Assembly: GCF_051014685.1 (NCBI RefSeq)
Contig: NW_027479708.1
Span: forward strand, 1-64,000
Direction: 5' to 3'
Origin: Ptiloglossa arizonensis
Taxonomy: Eukaryota > Arthropoda > Insecta > Hymenoptera > Colletidae
Length of the DNA stretch: 64,000 bases
The notes under the pieces were generated by a model, which was not told the origin of the DNA, did no database searches, and was given only the letters and a program-made list of their open reading frames with translations. This document shows, piece by piece, positions 37,191 to 51,030 of this stretch. The position numbers and the translations under genes are program-made. Position 1 is the first letter of the stretch; each line of letters opens with the position of its first letter.

Positions 37191-39265
37191 AGTTTTCCCC
37201 TAGGCCGTTCTAGTTATTCGTTTCGATCATCAGAACTGCGAAAATTTTGAGTATCTCAAGCGATTCTTACCTCCAAACTGCCACATCTCGCGAACGGATT
37301 GACCAGTCCGCAAAATTTCTGTTGCATCTGAAAGTAGAAACTCGCCCGATTACAACGGTAGGTGTAGTTTTCCCCTACGCCGTTCTAGTTACTCGTTTCG
37401 AGCACCAGAACTGCGAAAATTTTGAGGTTCTCAAGCGTTTCTTATCTCCAAACGGCCATATCTCGCTAACGGATTGATCAATCCGCAAAATTTCTGTTGC
37501 ATCTGAAAGTAGAAACGCGCCCGATTACAACGGTGTGCGTACTTTTCCCCTAGGTCGTTCTAGTTATTCGTTTCGAGCATCAGAACTGCGAAAATTTTGA
37601 GTTTCTCAAGCGTTTCTTATCTCCAAACTGCCATATCTCGCGAACCGATTGACCAATCCGCAAAATTTCTGTTGCGTCTGAAAGTAGAAACTCGCCCGAT
37701 TACAACGGTAGGTGTAGTTTTCCCCTAGGCCGTTCTAGTTATTCGTTTCGATCATCAGAACTGCGAAAATTTTGAGTTTCTCAAGCGATTCTTACCTCTA
37801 AACTGCCATATCTCGCGAACGGATTGACCAGTCCGCAAAATTTCTGTTGCATCTGAAAGTAGAAACTCGCCCGATTACAACGGTATGCGTACTTTTCCCC
37901 TAGGCCGTTCTAGTTACTCGTTTCGAGCATCAGAACTGCGAAAATTTTGAGTTTCTCAAGCGTTTCTTATCTCCAAACTGACACATCCCGCGAACGGATT
38001 GACCGATCCGCAAAATTTCTGTTGCATCTGAAAGTAGAAACACGCCAATTACAACGGTACGTGTAGTTTTCCCCTAGGCCGTTCCAGTTATTCGTTTCGA
38101 GCATCAGAACTGCGAAAATTTTGAGTTTCTCAAGCGTTTTTTACCTCCAAACTGCCACATCTCGCGAACGGATTGACCAATCCGCAAAATTTCTGTTGCA
38201 TCTGAAAGTAGAAACTCGCCCAATTACAACGGTATGTGTAGTTTTCCCCTAGGCCGCTCCAGTTATTCGTTTCGAGCATCAGAACTGCGAAAATCTTGAG
38301 TTTCTCAAGCGTTTCTTATCTCCAAACTGCCATATCTCGCGAACGGATTGATCAATCCGCAAAATTTCTGTTGCATCTGAATGTAGAAACTCGCCCGATT
38401 ACAACGGTATTCGAGTTTCTCCCCTAGGCAGTTCTAGTTATTCGTTTCGAGCATCAGAACTGCGAAAATTTTGAGTTTTTCAAGCGTTTCTTACATCCAA
38501 ACTGCCACATCTCGCGAACGGATTGACCAATCCGCAAAATTTCTGTTTCATCTGAAAGTAGAAACACGCCCGATTACAACGGTATGTGTAGTTTTCCCCT
38601 ACCCCGTTCCAGTTATTCGTTCCGAGCATCAGAACTGCGAAAATTTTGAGTTTCTCAAGCGTTTCTTACCTCCAAACTGCCATATCTCGCGAACGGATTG
38701 ACCAATCCCCAAAATTTCTTTTGCATTTGAAAGTAGAAACTCGCCCGATTACATCAGTATGCGTACTTTTCCCCTAGGCCGTTCTAGTTATTCGTTTCGA
38801 GCATCAGTACTGCGAAAATTTTGAGTTTCTCAAGCGTTTCTTACCTCCAAACTGCCATATCTAGCGAACGGATTGACCAATCCGCAAAATTTCTGTTGCA
38901 TCTGAAAGTAGAAACTCGCCCGATTACAACGGTATGTGTAGTTTTCGCCTAGGCCGTTCCAGTTATTCGTTTCGAGCATCAGAACTGCGAAAATTTTGAG
39001 TTTCTCAAGCGTTTCTTACCTCCAAACTGCCATATCTCGCGAACGGATTGACCAATCCGCAAAATTTCTGTTGCATTTGAAAGTAGAGACTCGCCCGATT
39101 ACAACGGTATGCGCACTTTTCCCCTGGGCCGTTCTAGTTATTCGTTTCGAGCATCAGAACTGCGAAAATTTTGAGTTTCTAAAGCGTTTCTTATCTCCAA
39201 ACTGCCATATCTCGCGAACGGATTGATCAATCCGCAAAATTTCTGTTGCATCTGAAAGTAGAAAC
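37190..39265. repeat. Block D, 2.1-kb segment duplicated 6.3 kb downstream (copy 1)
   Basis: It matches about 43,490-45,565 at an offset of 6298-6299 bp (36 monomers). Diagnostic monomers in order: gtttcgatcatc with gcgattcttacc and ccagtccg; gagcaccag; ctcgctaacgg; gtgtgcg; aaccgattg; ctgacacatcccgcg; tttttacc; ttcgagtttctcc; accccgttcc; aatccccaaaa; cagtactg; ctagcgaac; cctgggccg. A base is missing at cacgccaatt (about 38,043) relative to the other copy. Confidence 0.82.
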
Positions 39266-42200
39266 TCGCCGATTACAACGGTATGCGCACTTTTCCCCTA
39301 GGCCGTTCTAGTTACTCGTTTCGAGCATCAGAACTGCGAAAATTTTGAGTTTCTCAAGCGTTTCTTATCTCGGAACTGCCATATCTCGCGAACGGATTGA
39401 TCAATCCGCAAAATTTCTGTTGCATCTGAAAGTAGAAACTCGCCCGATTACAACGGTATGGGTACTTCTCCCCTAGGCCGTTCTAGTCATTCGTTTCGAG
39501 CATCAGAACTGCGAAAATTTTGAGTTTCTCAAGCGTTTCTTACCTCCAAACTGCCATATCTAGCGAACGGATTGACCAATCCGCAAAATTTCTGTTGCGT
39601 CTGAAAGTAGAAACTCGCCCGATTACAACGGTATGTGTAGTTTTCGCCTAGGCCGTTCTAGTTACTCGTTTCGAGCATCAGAACTGCGAAAATTTTGAGT
39701 TTCTCAAGCGTTTCTTACCTCCAAACTGCCATATCTAGCGAACGGATTGACCAATCCGCAAAATTTCTGTTGCATCTGAGAGTAGAAACTCGCCCGATTA
39801 CAACGGTATGTGTAGTTTTCCCCTAGGCCGTTCTAGTTATTCGTTTCGAGCATCAGTACTGCGAAAATTTTGAGTTTCTCAAGCGTTTCTTACCTCCAAA
39901 CTGCCATATCTCGCGAACAGATTGACCAATCCGCAAAATTTCTGTTGCATCTGAAAGTAGAAACTTGCCCGATTACAACGGTATGCGTACTTTTCCCCTC
40001 GGCCGTTCTAGTTACTCGTTTCGAGCATCAGAACTGCGAAAATTTTGAGGTTCTCAAGCGTTTCTTATCTCCAAACTGCCATATCTCGCGAACCGATTGA
40101 CCGATCCGCAAAATTTCTGTTGCGTCTGAAAGTAGAAACTCGCCCGATAACAACGGTAGGTGTAGTTTTCCCCTAGGCCGTTCTAGTTATTCGTTTCGAT
40201 CATCAGAACTGCGAAAATTTTGAGTTTCTCAAGCGATTCTTACCTCCAAACTGCCATATCTCGCGAACGGATTGACCAGTCCGCAAAATTTCTGTTGCAT
40301 CTGAATGTAGAAACTCGCCCGATTACAACGGTATTCGAGCTTCTCCCCTAGGCCGTTCTAGTTATTCGTTTCGAGCATCAGAACTGCGAAAATTTTGAGT
40401 TTCTCAAGCGTTTCTTACATCCAAACCGCCACATCTCGCGAACGGATTGACCAATCCGCAAAATTTCTGTTGCATCTGAAAGTAGAAACACGCCCGATTA
40501 CAACGGTATGTGTAGTTTTCCCCTACCCCGTTCCAGTTATGCGTTCCGAGCATCAGAACTGCGAAAATTTTGAGTTTCTCAAGCGTTTCTTACCTCCAAA
40601 CTGCCATATCTCGCGAACCGATTGACCGATCCGCAAAATTTCTGTTGCGTCTGAAAGTAGAAACTCGCCCGATAACAACGGTAGGTGTAGTTTTCCCCTA
40701 GGCCGTTCTAGTTATTCGTTTCGATCATCAGAACTGCGGAAATTTTGAGTTTCTCAAGCGATTCTTACCTCCAAACTGCCATATCTCGCGAACGGATTGA
40801 CCAGTCCGCAAAATTTCTGTTGCATCTGAATGTAGAAACTCGCCCGATTACAACGGTATTCGAGCTTCTCCCCTAGGCCGTTCTAGTTATTCGTTTCGAG
40901 CATCAGAACTGCGAAAATTTTGAGTTTCTCAAGCGTTTCTTACATCCAAACCGCCACATCTCGCGAACGGATTGACCAATCCGCAAAATTTCTGTTGCAT
41001 CTGAAAGTAGAAACTCGCCCGATTACAACGGTATGTGTAGTTTTCGCCTAGGCCGTTCTAGTTACTCGTTTCGAGCATCAGAACTGCGAAAATTTTGAGT
41101 TTCTCAAGCGTTTCTTACCTCCAAACTGCCATATCTAGCGAACGGATTGACCAATCCGCAAAATTTCTGTTGCATCTGAGAGTAGAAACTCGCCCGATTA
41201 CAACGGTATGTGTAGTTTTCCCCTAGGCCGTTCTAGTTATTCGTTTCGAGCATCAGTACTGCGAAAATTTTGAGTTTCTCAAGCGTTTCTTACCTCCAAA
41301 CTGCCATATCTAGCGAACGGATTGACCAATCCGCAAAATTTCTGTTGCATCTGAAAGTAGAAACTCGCCCGATTACAACGGTAGGTGTAGTTTTACCCTA
41401 GGCCGTTCTAGTTATTCGTTTCGAGCATCAGAACTGCGAAAATTTTGAGTTTCTCAAGCGTTTCTTACCTCCAAACTGCCATATCTCGCGAACCGATTGA
41501 CCAATCCGCAAAATTTCTGTTGCGTCTGAAAGTAGAAACTCGCCCGATTACAACGGTAGGTGTAGTTTTCCCCTAGGCCGTTCTAGTTATTCGTTTCGAG
41601 AATCAGAACTGCGAAAATTTTGAGTTTCTCAAGCGTTTCTTACCTCCAAACTGCCATATCTCGCGAACGGATTGACCAATCCGCAAAATTTCTGTTGCAT
41701 CTGAAAGTAGAAACTTGCCCGATTACAACGGTATGCGTACTTTTCCCCTCGGCCGTTCTAGTTACTCGTTTCGAGCATCAGAACTGCGAAAATTTTGAGG
41801 TTCTCAAGCGTTTCTTATCTCCAAACTGCCATATCTCGCGAACCGATTGACCGATCCGCAAAATTTCTGTTGCGTCTGAAAGTAGAAACTCGCCCGATAA
41901 CAACGGTATGTGTAGTTTTCCCCTAGGCCGTTCTAGTTATTCGTTTCGATCATCAGAACTGCGAAAATTTTGAGTTTCTCAAGCGATTCTTACCTCCAAA
42001 CTGCCATATCTCGCGAACGGATTGACCAGTCCGCAAAATTTCTGTTGCATCTGAAAGTAGAAACTCGCCCGATTACAACGGTAGGTGTAGTTTTCCCCTA
42101 GGCCGTTCTAGTTATTCGTTTCGATCATCAGAACTGCGAAAATTTTGAGTTTCTCAAGCGATTCTTACCTCCAAACTGCCATATCTCGCGAACGGATTGA

Positions 42201-43489
42201 CCAATCCGCAAAATTTCTGTTGCATCTGAAAGTAGAAACTCGCCCAATTACAACGGTATGTGTAGTTTTCCCCTAGGCCGCTCCAGTTATTCGTTTCGAG
42301 CATCAGAACTGCGAAAATTTTGAGTTTCTCAAGCGTTTCTTATCTCCAAACTGACACATCCCGCGAACGGATTGACCGATCCGCAAAATTTCTGTTGCAT
42401 CTGAAAGTAGAAACACGCCCGATTACAACGGTATGTGTAGTTTTCCCCTAGACCGTTCCAGTTATTCGTTTCGAGCATCAGAACTGCGAAAATTTTGAGT
42501 TTCTCAAGCGTTTTTTACCTCCAAACTGCCACATCTCGCGAACGGATTGACCGATCCGCAAAATTTCTGTTGCATCTGAAAGTAGAAACACGCCCGATTA
42601 CAACGGTATGTGTAGTTTTCCCCTAGGCCGTTCCAGTTATTCGTTTCGAGCATCAGAACTGCGAAAATTTTGAGTTTCTCAAGCGTTTCTTATCTCCAAA
42701 CTGCCATATCTCGCGAACGGATTGATCAATCCGCAAAATTTCTGTTGCATCTGAAAGTAGAAACTCGCCCGATTACAACGGTATGCGCACTTTTCCCCTA
42801 GGCCGTTCTAGTTACTCGTTTCGAGCATCAGAACTGCGAAAATTTTGAGTTTCTCAAGCGTTTCTTATCTCGGAACTGCCATATCTCGCGAACGGATTGA
42901 TCAATCCGCAAAATTTCTGTTGCATCTGAAAGTAGAAACTCGCCCGATTACAACGGTATGTGTAGTTTTCGCCTAGGCCGTTCTAGTTACTCGTTTCGAG
43001 CATCAGAACTGCGAAAATTTTGAGTTTCTCAAGCGTTTCTTACCTCCAAACTGCCATATCTAGCGAACGGATTGACCAATCCGCAAAATTTCTGTTGCAT
43101 CTGAGAGTAGAAACTCGCCCGATTACAACGGTATGTGTAGTTTTCCCCTAGGCCGTTCTAGTTATTCGTTTCGAGCATCAGTACTGCGAAAATGTTGAGT
43201 TTCTCAAGTGTTTCTTACCTCCAAACTGCCATATCTAGCGAACGGATTGACCAATCCCCAAAATTTCTGTTGCATCTGAAAGTAGAAACTTGCGCGATTC
43301 CAACGGTATGCGTACTTTTCCCCTCGGCCGTTCTAGTTACTCGTTTCGAGCATCAGAACTGCGAAAATTTTGAGGTTCTCAAGCGTTTCTTATCTCCAAA
43401 CTGCCATATCTCGCGAACCGATTGACCGATCCGCAAAATTTCTGTTGCGTCTGAAAGTAGAAACTCGCCCGATAACAACGGTAGGTGTA
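39266..43489. repeat. Block D, shuffled monomers with 525-bp and 1750-bp duplications
   Basis: The three-monomer set at about 40,081-40,400 (aaccgattgaccg, gtttcgatcatc/ccagtccg, ttcgagcttctcc) recurs 525 bp later at about 40,606-40,925. The monomer with aaacttgcccg and cccctcggcc at 39,870-40,100 recurs 1750 bp later at 41,620. The ctcggaactg plus tatgggtacttctcc pair is present near 39,371-39,490, and ctcggaactg occurs again near 42,872. One C is missing in aaactcgccgatt near 39,268. Confidence 0.78.
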
Positions 43490-45565
43490 GTTTTCCCCTA
43501 GGCCGTTCTAGTTATTCGTTTCGATCATCAGAACTGCGAAAATTTTGAGTTTCTCAAGCGATTCTTACCTCCAAACTGCCACATCTCGCGAACGGATTGA
43601 CCAGTCCGCAAAATTTCTGTTGCATCTGAAAGTAGAAACTCGCCCGATTACAACGGTAGGTGTAGTTTTCCCCTACGCCGTTCTAGTTACTCGTTTCGAG
43701 CACCAGAACTGCGAAAATTTTGAGGTTCTCAAGCGTTTCTTATCTCCAAACGGCCATATCTCGCTAACGGATTGATCAATCCGCAAAATTTCTGTTGCAT
43801 CTGAAAGTAGAAACGCGCCCGATTACAACGGTGTGCGTACTTTTCCCCTAGGTCGTTCTAGTTATTCGTTTCGAGCATCAGAACTGCGAAAATTTTGAGT
43901 TTCTCAAGCGTTTCTTATCTCCAAACTGCCATATCTCGCGAACCGATTGACCAATCCGCAAAATTTCTGTTGCGTCTGAAAGTAGAAACTCGCCCGATTA
44001 CAACGGTAGGTGTAGTTTTCCCCTAGGCCGTTCTAGTTATTCGTTTCGATCATCAGAACTGCGAAAATTTTGAGTTTCTCAAGCGATTCTTACCTCCAAA
44101 CTGCCATATCTCGCGAACGGATTGACCAGTCCGCAAAATTTCTGTTGCATCTGAAAGTAGAAACTCGCCCGATTACAACGGTATGCGTACTTTTCCCCTA
44201 GGCCGTTCTAGTTACTCGTTTCGAGCATCAGAACTGCGAAAATTTTGAGTTTCTCAAGCGTTTCTTATCTCCAAACTGACACATCCCGCGAACGGATTGA
44301 CCGATCCGCAAAATTTCTGTTGCATCTGAAAGTAGAAACACGTCCGATTACAACGGTACGTGTAGTTTTCCCCTAGGCCGTTCCAGTTATTCGTTTCGAG
44401 CATCAGAACTGCGAAAATTTTGAGTTTCTCAAGCGTTTTTTACCTCCAAACTGCCACATCTCGCGAACGGATTGACCAATCCGCAAAATTTCTGTTGCAT
44501 CTGAAAGTAGAAACTCGCCCAATTACAACGGTATGTGTAGTTTTCCCCTAGGCCGCTCCAGTTATTCGTTTCGAGCATCAGAACTGCGAAAATCTTGAGT
44601 TTCTCAAGCGTTTCTTATCTCCAAACTGCCATATCTCGCGAACGGATTGATCAATCCGCAAAATTTCTGTTGCATCTGAATGTAGAAACTCGCCCGATTA
44701 CAACGGTATTCGAGTTTCTCCCCTAGGCCGTTCTAGTTATTCGTTTCGAGCATCAGAACTGCGAAAATTTTGAGTTTCTCAAGCGTTTCTTACATCCAAA
44801 CTGCCACATCTCGCGAACGGATTGACCAATCCGCAAAATTTCTGTTGCATCTGAAAGTAGAAACACGCCCGATTACAACGGTATGTGTAGTTTTCCCCTA
44901 CCCCGTTCCAGTTATTCGTTCCGAGCATCAGAACTGCGAAAATTTTGAGTTTCTCAAGCGTTTCTTACCTCCAAACTGCCATATCTCGCGAACGGATTGA
45001 CCAATCCCCAAAATTTCTTTTGCATTTGAAAGTAGAAACTCGCCCGATTACATCAGTATGCGTACTTTTCCCCTAGGCCGTTCTAGTTATTCGTTTCGAG
45101 CATCAGTACTGCGAAAATTTTGAGTTTCTCAAGCGTTTCTTACCTCCAAACTGCCATATCTAGCGAACGGATTGACCAATCCGCAAAATTTCTGTTGCAT
45201 CTGAAAGTAGAAACTCGCCCGATTACAACGGTATGTGTAGTTTTCGCCTAGGCCGTTCCAGTTATTCGTTTCGAGCATCAGAACTGCGACAATTTTGAGC
45301 TTCTCAAGCGTTTCTTACCTCCAAACTGCCATATCTCGCGAACGGATTGACCAATCCGCAAAATTTCTGTTGCATTTGAAAGTAGAGACTCGCCCGATTA
45401 CAACGGTATGCGCACTTTTCCCCTGGGCCGTTCTAGTTATTCGTTTCGAGCATCAGAACTGCGAAAATTTTGAGTTTCTAAAGCGTTTCTTATCTCCAAA
45501 CTGCCATATCTCGCGAACGGATTGATCAATCCGCAAAATTTCTGTTGCATCTGAAAGTAGAAACT
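43490..45565. repeat. Block D, 2.1-kb duplicated segment (copy 2)
   Basis: Downstream partner of 37,190-39,265 with the same monomer order. It has cacgtccgatt where copy 1 has a one-base deletion, and gcgacaattttgagcttc near 45,287-45,302 as a private change. Confidence 0.82.
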
Positions 45566-46330
45566 CGCCCGATTACAACGGTAGGAGTAGTTTTCCCCTA
45601 GGCCGTTCTAGTTATTCGTTTCGAGTATCAGAACTGCGAAAATTTTGAGTTTCTCAAGCGTTTCTTACCTCCAAACTGCCATATCTCGCGAACGGATTGA
45701 CCAATCCGCAAAATTTCTGTTGCATCTGAAAGTAGAAACTTGCCCGATTACAACGGTATTCGAGCTTCTCCCCTAGGCCGTTCTAGTTATTCGTTTCGAG
45801 CATCAGAACTGCGAAAATTTTGAGGTTCTCAAGCGTTTCTTATCTCCAAACGGCCATATCTCGCGAACGGATTGATCAATCCGCAAAATTTCTGTTGCAT
45901 CTGAAAGTAGAAACTCGCCCGATTACAACGGTAGGTGTAGTTTTCCCGTAGGCCGTTCTAGTTATTCGTTTCGATCATCAGAACTGCGAAAATTTTGAGT
46001 TTCTCAAGCGATTCTTACCTCCAAACTGCCATATCTCGCGAGCGGATTGACCTGTCCGCAAAATTTCTGTTGCATCTGAAAGTAGAAACTCGCCCGATTA
46101 CAACGGTATGTGTAGTTTTCCCCTAGGCCGCTCCAGTTATTCGTTTCGAGCATCAGAACTGCGAAAATTTTGAGTTTCTCAAGCGTTTCTTATCTCCAAA
46201 CTGCCATATCTCGCGAACGGATTGATCAATCCGCAAAATTTCTGTTGCATCTGAAAGCAGAAACTCGTCCGATTACAACGGTATTCGAGCTTCTCCCCTA
46301 GGCCGTTCTAGTTATTCGTTTCGAGCATCA
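45566..46330. repeat. Block D, unordered monomers
   Basis: Diverged monomers (gtaggagtag, gagtatcag, ttcgagcttctcc, caaacggcc, gagcggattgacctgtcc, ctgaaagcag) that form no local repeat unit beyond the 175-bp period. Confidence 0.75.
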
Positions 46331-48240
46331 GAACTGCGAAAATTTTGAGTTTCTCAAGCGTTTCTTATCTCCAAACTGCCACATCCCGCGAACGGATTGA
46401 CCGATCCGCAAAATTTCTGTTGCATCTGAAAGTAGAAACACGCCCGATTACAACGGTATGTGTAGTTTTCCCCTAGGCCGTTCCAGTTATTCGTTTCGAG
46501 CATCAGAACTGCGAAAATTTTGAGTTTCTCAAGCGTTTATTACCTCCAAACAGCCACATCTCGCGAACGGATTGACCAATCCGCAAAATTTCTGTTGCAT
46601 CTGAAAGTAGAAACTCGCCCGATTACAACGGTATTCGAGCTTCTCCCCTAGGCCGTTCTAGTTATTCGTTTCGAGCATCAGAACTGCGAAAATTTTGAGT
46701 TTCTCAAGCGTTTCTTACATCCAAACTGCCACATCTCGCGAACGGATTGACCAATCCGCAAAATTTCTGTTGCATCTGAAAGTAGAAACACGCCCGATTA
46801 CAACGGTATGTGTAGTTTTCCCCTACCCCGTTCCAGTTATTCGTTCCGAGCATCAGAACTGCGAAAATTTTGAGTTTCTCAAGCGTTTCTTACCTCCAAA
46901 CTGCCATATCTCGCGAACGGATTGACCAATCCCCAAAATTTCTTTTGCATTTGAAAGTAGAAACTCGCCCGATTACATCGGTATGCGTACTTTTCCCCTA
47001 GGCCGTTCTAGTTATTCGTTTCGAGCATCAGAACTGCGAAAATTTTGAGTTTCTCTGGCGCTTCTTACCTCCAAACTGCCATATCTCGCGAACGGATTGA
47101 CCAATCCGCAAAGTTTCTCTTGCATCTGAAAGTAGAAACTCGCCCGATTACAACGGTAGGTGTAGTTTTCCCCTAGGTCGTTCTAGTTATTCGTTTCGAG
47201 CATCAGAACTGCGAAAATTTTGTGTTTCTCAAGCGTTTCTTACTTCCAAACTGCCATATCTCGCGAACGGATTGACCGATCCGCAAAATTTCTGTTGCAT
47301 CTGAAAGTAGAATCTCGCCCGATTACAACGGTATGCGTACTTCTCCCCTAGGCAGTTCCAGTCATTCGTTTCGAGCATCAGAACTGCGAAAATTTTGAGT
47401 TTCTCAAGCGTTTCTTATCTCCAAACTGCCATATCTCGCGAACCGATTGACCAATCCGCAAAATTTCTGTTGCGTCTGAAAGTAGCAACTCGCCCGATTA
47501 CAACGGTAGGTGTAGTTTTCCCCTAGGCCGTTCTAGTTATTCGTTTCGAGAATCAGAACTGCGAAAATTTTGAGTTTCTCAAGCGTTTCTTACCTCCAAA
47601 CTGCCATATCTCGCGAACAGATTGATCAATCCGCAAAATTTTTGTTGCATCTGAAAGTAGAAACTCGCCCGATTACAACGGTATCCGTGCTTTTCCCCTA
47701 GGCCGTTCTAGTTACTCGTCTCGAGCATCATAACTGCGAAAATTTTGAGTTTCTCAAGCGTTTCTTACCTCCAAACTGCCATATCTCGCGAACGGATTGA
47801 CAAATCCGCAAAATTTCTGTTGCATCTGAAAGTAGAAACGCGCCCGATTACAACGGTATGCGTACTTCTCCGCTAGCGTTCCAGTTATTCGTTTCGAGCA
47901 TCAGAACTGCGAAAATTTTGAGTTTCTCAAGCGTTTCTTACCTCCAAACTGCCATATCTCGCGAACGGATTGACCGATCCGCAAAATTTCTGTTGCATCT
48001 GAAAGTAGAAACGCGCCCGATTACAACAGTGTGCGCACTTTTCCCCTAGGCCGTTCTAGTTACTCGTTTCGAGCACCAGAACTGCGAAAATTTTGAGGTT
48101 CTCAAGCGTTTCTTATCTCCAAACGGCCATATCACGCTAACGGATTGATCAATCCGCAAAATTTCTGTTGCATCTGAAAGTAGAAACGCGCCCGATTACA
48201 ACGGTGTGCGTACTTTTCCCCTAGACCGTTCTAGTTACTC
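46331..48240. repeat. Block D, 1.9-kb segment duplicated 2.8 kb downstream (copy 1)
   Basis: It matches about 49,130-51,030 at an offset of 2798 bp, rising to 2800 because this copy has lost GG (ccgctagcgttcc near 47,871 against ccgctagggcgttcc). Unusual shared markers are ctctggcgcttc (47,053 and 49,851), ttttgtgtttctc, catccgtgc-like gtatccgtgc, gtctcgagcatcataac and gattgacaaatcc. Confidence 0.82.
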
Positions 48241-49129
48241 GTTTCGAGCATCAGAACTGCGAAAATTTTGAGTTTCTCAAGCGTTTCTTATCTCGGAACT
48301 GCCATATCTCGCGAACGGATTGATCAATCCGCAAAATTTCTGTTGCATCTGAAAGTAGAAACTCGCCCGATTACAACGGTATGGGTACTTCTCCCCTAGG
48401 CCGTTCTAGTCATTCGTTTCGAGCATCAGAACTGCGAAAATTTTGAGTTTCTCAAGCGTTTCTTACCTCCAAACTGCCATATCTAGCGAACGGATTGACC
48501 AATCCGCAAAATTTCTGTTGCATCTGAAAGTAGAAACTCGCCCGATTACAACGGTATGTGTAGTTTTCGCCTAGGCCGTTCTAGTTACTCGTTTCGAGCA
48601 TCAGAACTGCGAAAATTTTGAGTTTCTCAAGCGTTTCGTACCTCCAAACTGCCATATCTAGCGAACGGATTGACCAATCCGCAAAATTTCTGTTGCATCT
48701 GAGAGTAGAAACTCGCCCGATTACAACGGTATGCGTAGTTTTCCCCTAGGCCGTTCTAGTTATTCGTTCCGATCATCAGAACTGCGAAAATTTTGAGTTT
48801 CTCAAGCGATTCTTACTTCCAAACTGCCATATCTCGCGAACGGATTGACCAGTCCGCAAAATTTCTGTTGCATCTGAAAGTAGAAACTCGCCCGATTACA
48901 ACGGTATGCATACTTCTCCCCTAGGCCGTTCTATTCATTCGTTTCGAGCATCAGAACTGCGAAGATTTTGAGTTTCTCAAGCGTTTCTTACATTCAAACG
49001 GCCATATCTCGCGAACGGATTGACCAATCCGCAAAATTTCTGTTGCATCTGAAAGTAGAAACTCGCCCGATTACAACGGTGGGTGTAGTTTTCCCCTAGG
49101 TCGTTCTAGTTATTCGTTTCGAGCATCAG
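48241..49129. repeat. Block D, intervening monomers
   Basis: Five monomers between the two 1.9-kb copies: ctcggaactg/tatgggtacttctcc/tagtcattcg, ctagcgaac/ttttcgcctagg, cgtacctcc with ctgagagtag, gttccgatcatc/ccagtccg, and gcatacttctcc with ctattcattcg. Confidence 0.75.
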
Positions 49130-51030
49130 AACTGCGAAAATTTTGAGTTTCTCAAGCGTTTCTTATCTCCAAACTGCCACATCCCGCGAACGGATTGACC
49201 GATCCGCAAAATTTCTGTTGCATCTGAAAGTAGAAACACGCCCGATTACAACGGTATGTGTAGTTTTCCCCTAGGCCGTTCCAGTTATTCGTTTCGAGCA
49301 TCAGAACTGCGAAAATTTTGAGTTTCTCAAGCGTTTTTTACCTCCAAACTGCCACATCTCGCGAACGGATTGACCAATCCGCAAAATTTCTGTTGCATCT
49401 GAAAGTAGAAACTCGCCCGATTACAACGGTATTCGAGCTTCTCCCCTAGGCCGTTCTAGTTATTCGTTTCGAGCATCAGAACTGCGAAAATTTTGAGTTT
49501 CTCAAGCGTTTCTTACATCCAAACTGCCACATGTCGCGAACGGATTGACCAATCCGCAAAATTTCTGTTGCATCTGAAAGTAGAAACACGCCCGATTACA
49601 ACGGTATGTGTAGTTTTCCCCTACCCCGTTCCAGTTATTCGTTCCGAGCATCAGAACTGCGAAAATTTTGAGTTTCTCAAGCGTTTCTTACCTCCAAACT
49701 GCCATATCTCGCGAACGGATTGACCAATCCCCAAAATTTCTTTTGCATTTGAAAGTAGAAACTCGCCCGATTACATCGGTATGCGTACTTTTCCCCTAGG
49801 CCGTTCTAGTTATTCGTTTCGAGCATCAGAACTGCGAAAATTTTGAGTTTCTCTGGCGCTTCTTACCTCCAAACTGCCATATCTCGCGAACGGATTGACC
49901 AATCCGCAAAGTTTCTGTTGCATCTGAAAGTAGAAACTCGCCCGATTACAACGGTAGGTGTAGTCTTCCCCTAGGTCGTTCTAGTTATTCGTTTCGAGCA
50001 TCAGAACAGCGAAAATTTTGTGTTTCTCAAGCGTTTCTTACTTCCAAACTGCCATATCTCGCGAACGGATTGACCGATCCGCAAAATTTCTGTTGCATCT
50101 GAAAGTAGAATCTCGCCCGATTACAACGGTATGCGTACTTCTCCCCTAGGCATTTCTAGTCATTCGTTTCGAGCATCAGAACTGCGAAAATTTTGAGTTT
50201 CTCAAGCGTTTCTTATCTCCAAACTGCCATATCTCGCGAACCGATTGACCAATCCGCAAAATTTCTGTTGCGTCTGAAAGTAGAAACTCGCCCGATTACA
50301 ACGGTAGGTGTAGTTTTCCCCTAGGCCGTTCTAGTTATTCGTTTCGAGAATCAGAACTGCGAAAATTTTGAGTTTCTCAAGCGTTTCTTACCTCCAAACT
50401 GCCATATCTCGCGAACAGATTGATCAATCCGCAAAATTTTTGTTGCATCTGAAAGTAGAAACTCGCCCGATTACAACGGTATCCGTGCTTTTCCCCTAGG
50501 CCGTTCTAGTTACTCGTCTCGAGCATCATAACTGCGAAAATTTTGAGTTTCTCAAGCGTTTCTTACCTCCAAACTGCCATATCTCGCGAACGGATTGACA
50601 AATCCGCAAAATTTCTGTTGCATCTGAAAGTAGAAACGCGCCCGATTACAACGGTATGCGTACTTCTCCGCTAGGGCGTTCCAGTTATTCGTTTCGAGCA
50701 TCAGACCTGCGAAAATTTTGAGTTTCTCAAGCGTTTCTTACCTCCAAACTGCCATATCTCGCGAACGGATTGACCGATCCGCAAAATTTCTGTTGCATCT
50801 GAAAGTAGAAACGCGCCCGATTACAACGGTGTGCGTACTTTTCCCCTAGGCCGTTCTAGTTACTCGTTTCGAGCACCAGAACTGCGAAAATTTTGAGGTT
50901 CTCAAGCGTTTCTTATCTCCAAACGGCCATATCTCGCTAACGGATTGATCAATCCGCAAAATTTCTGTTGCATCTGAAAGTATAAACGCGCCCGATTACA
51001 ACGGTGTGCGTACTTTTCCCCTAGGTCGTT
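49130..51030. repeat. Block D, 1.9-kb duplicated segment (copy 2)
   Basis: Downstream partner of 46,331-48,240. Private changes include catgtcgcg near 49,531, gtagtcttcccc near 49,965, gaacagcg near 50,005 and aagtataaacg near 50,978. Confidence 0.82.
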
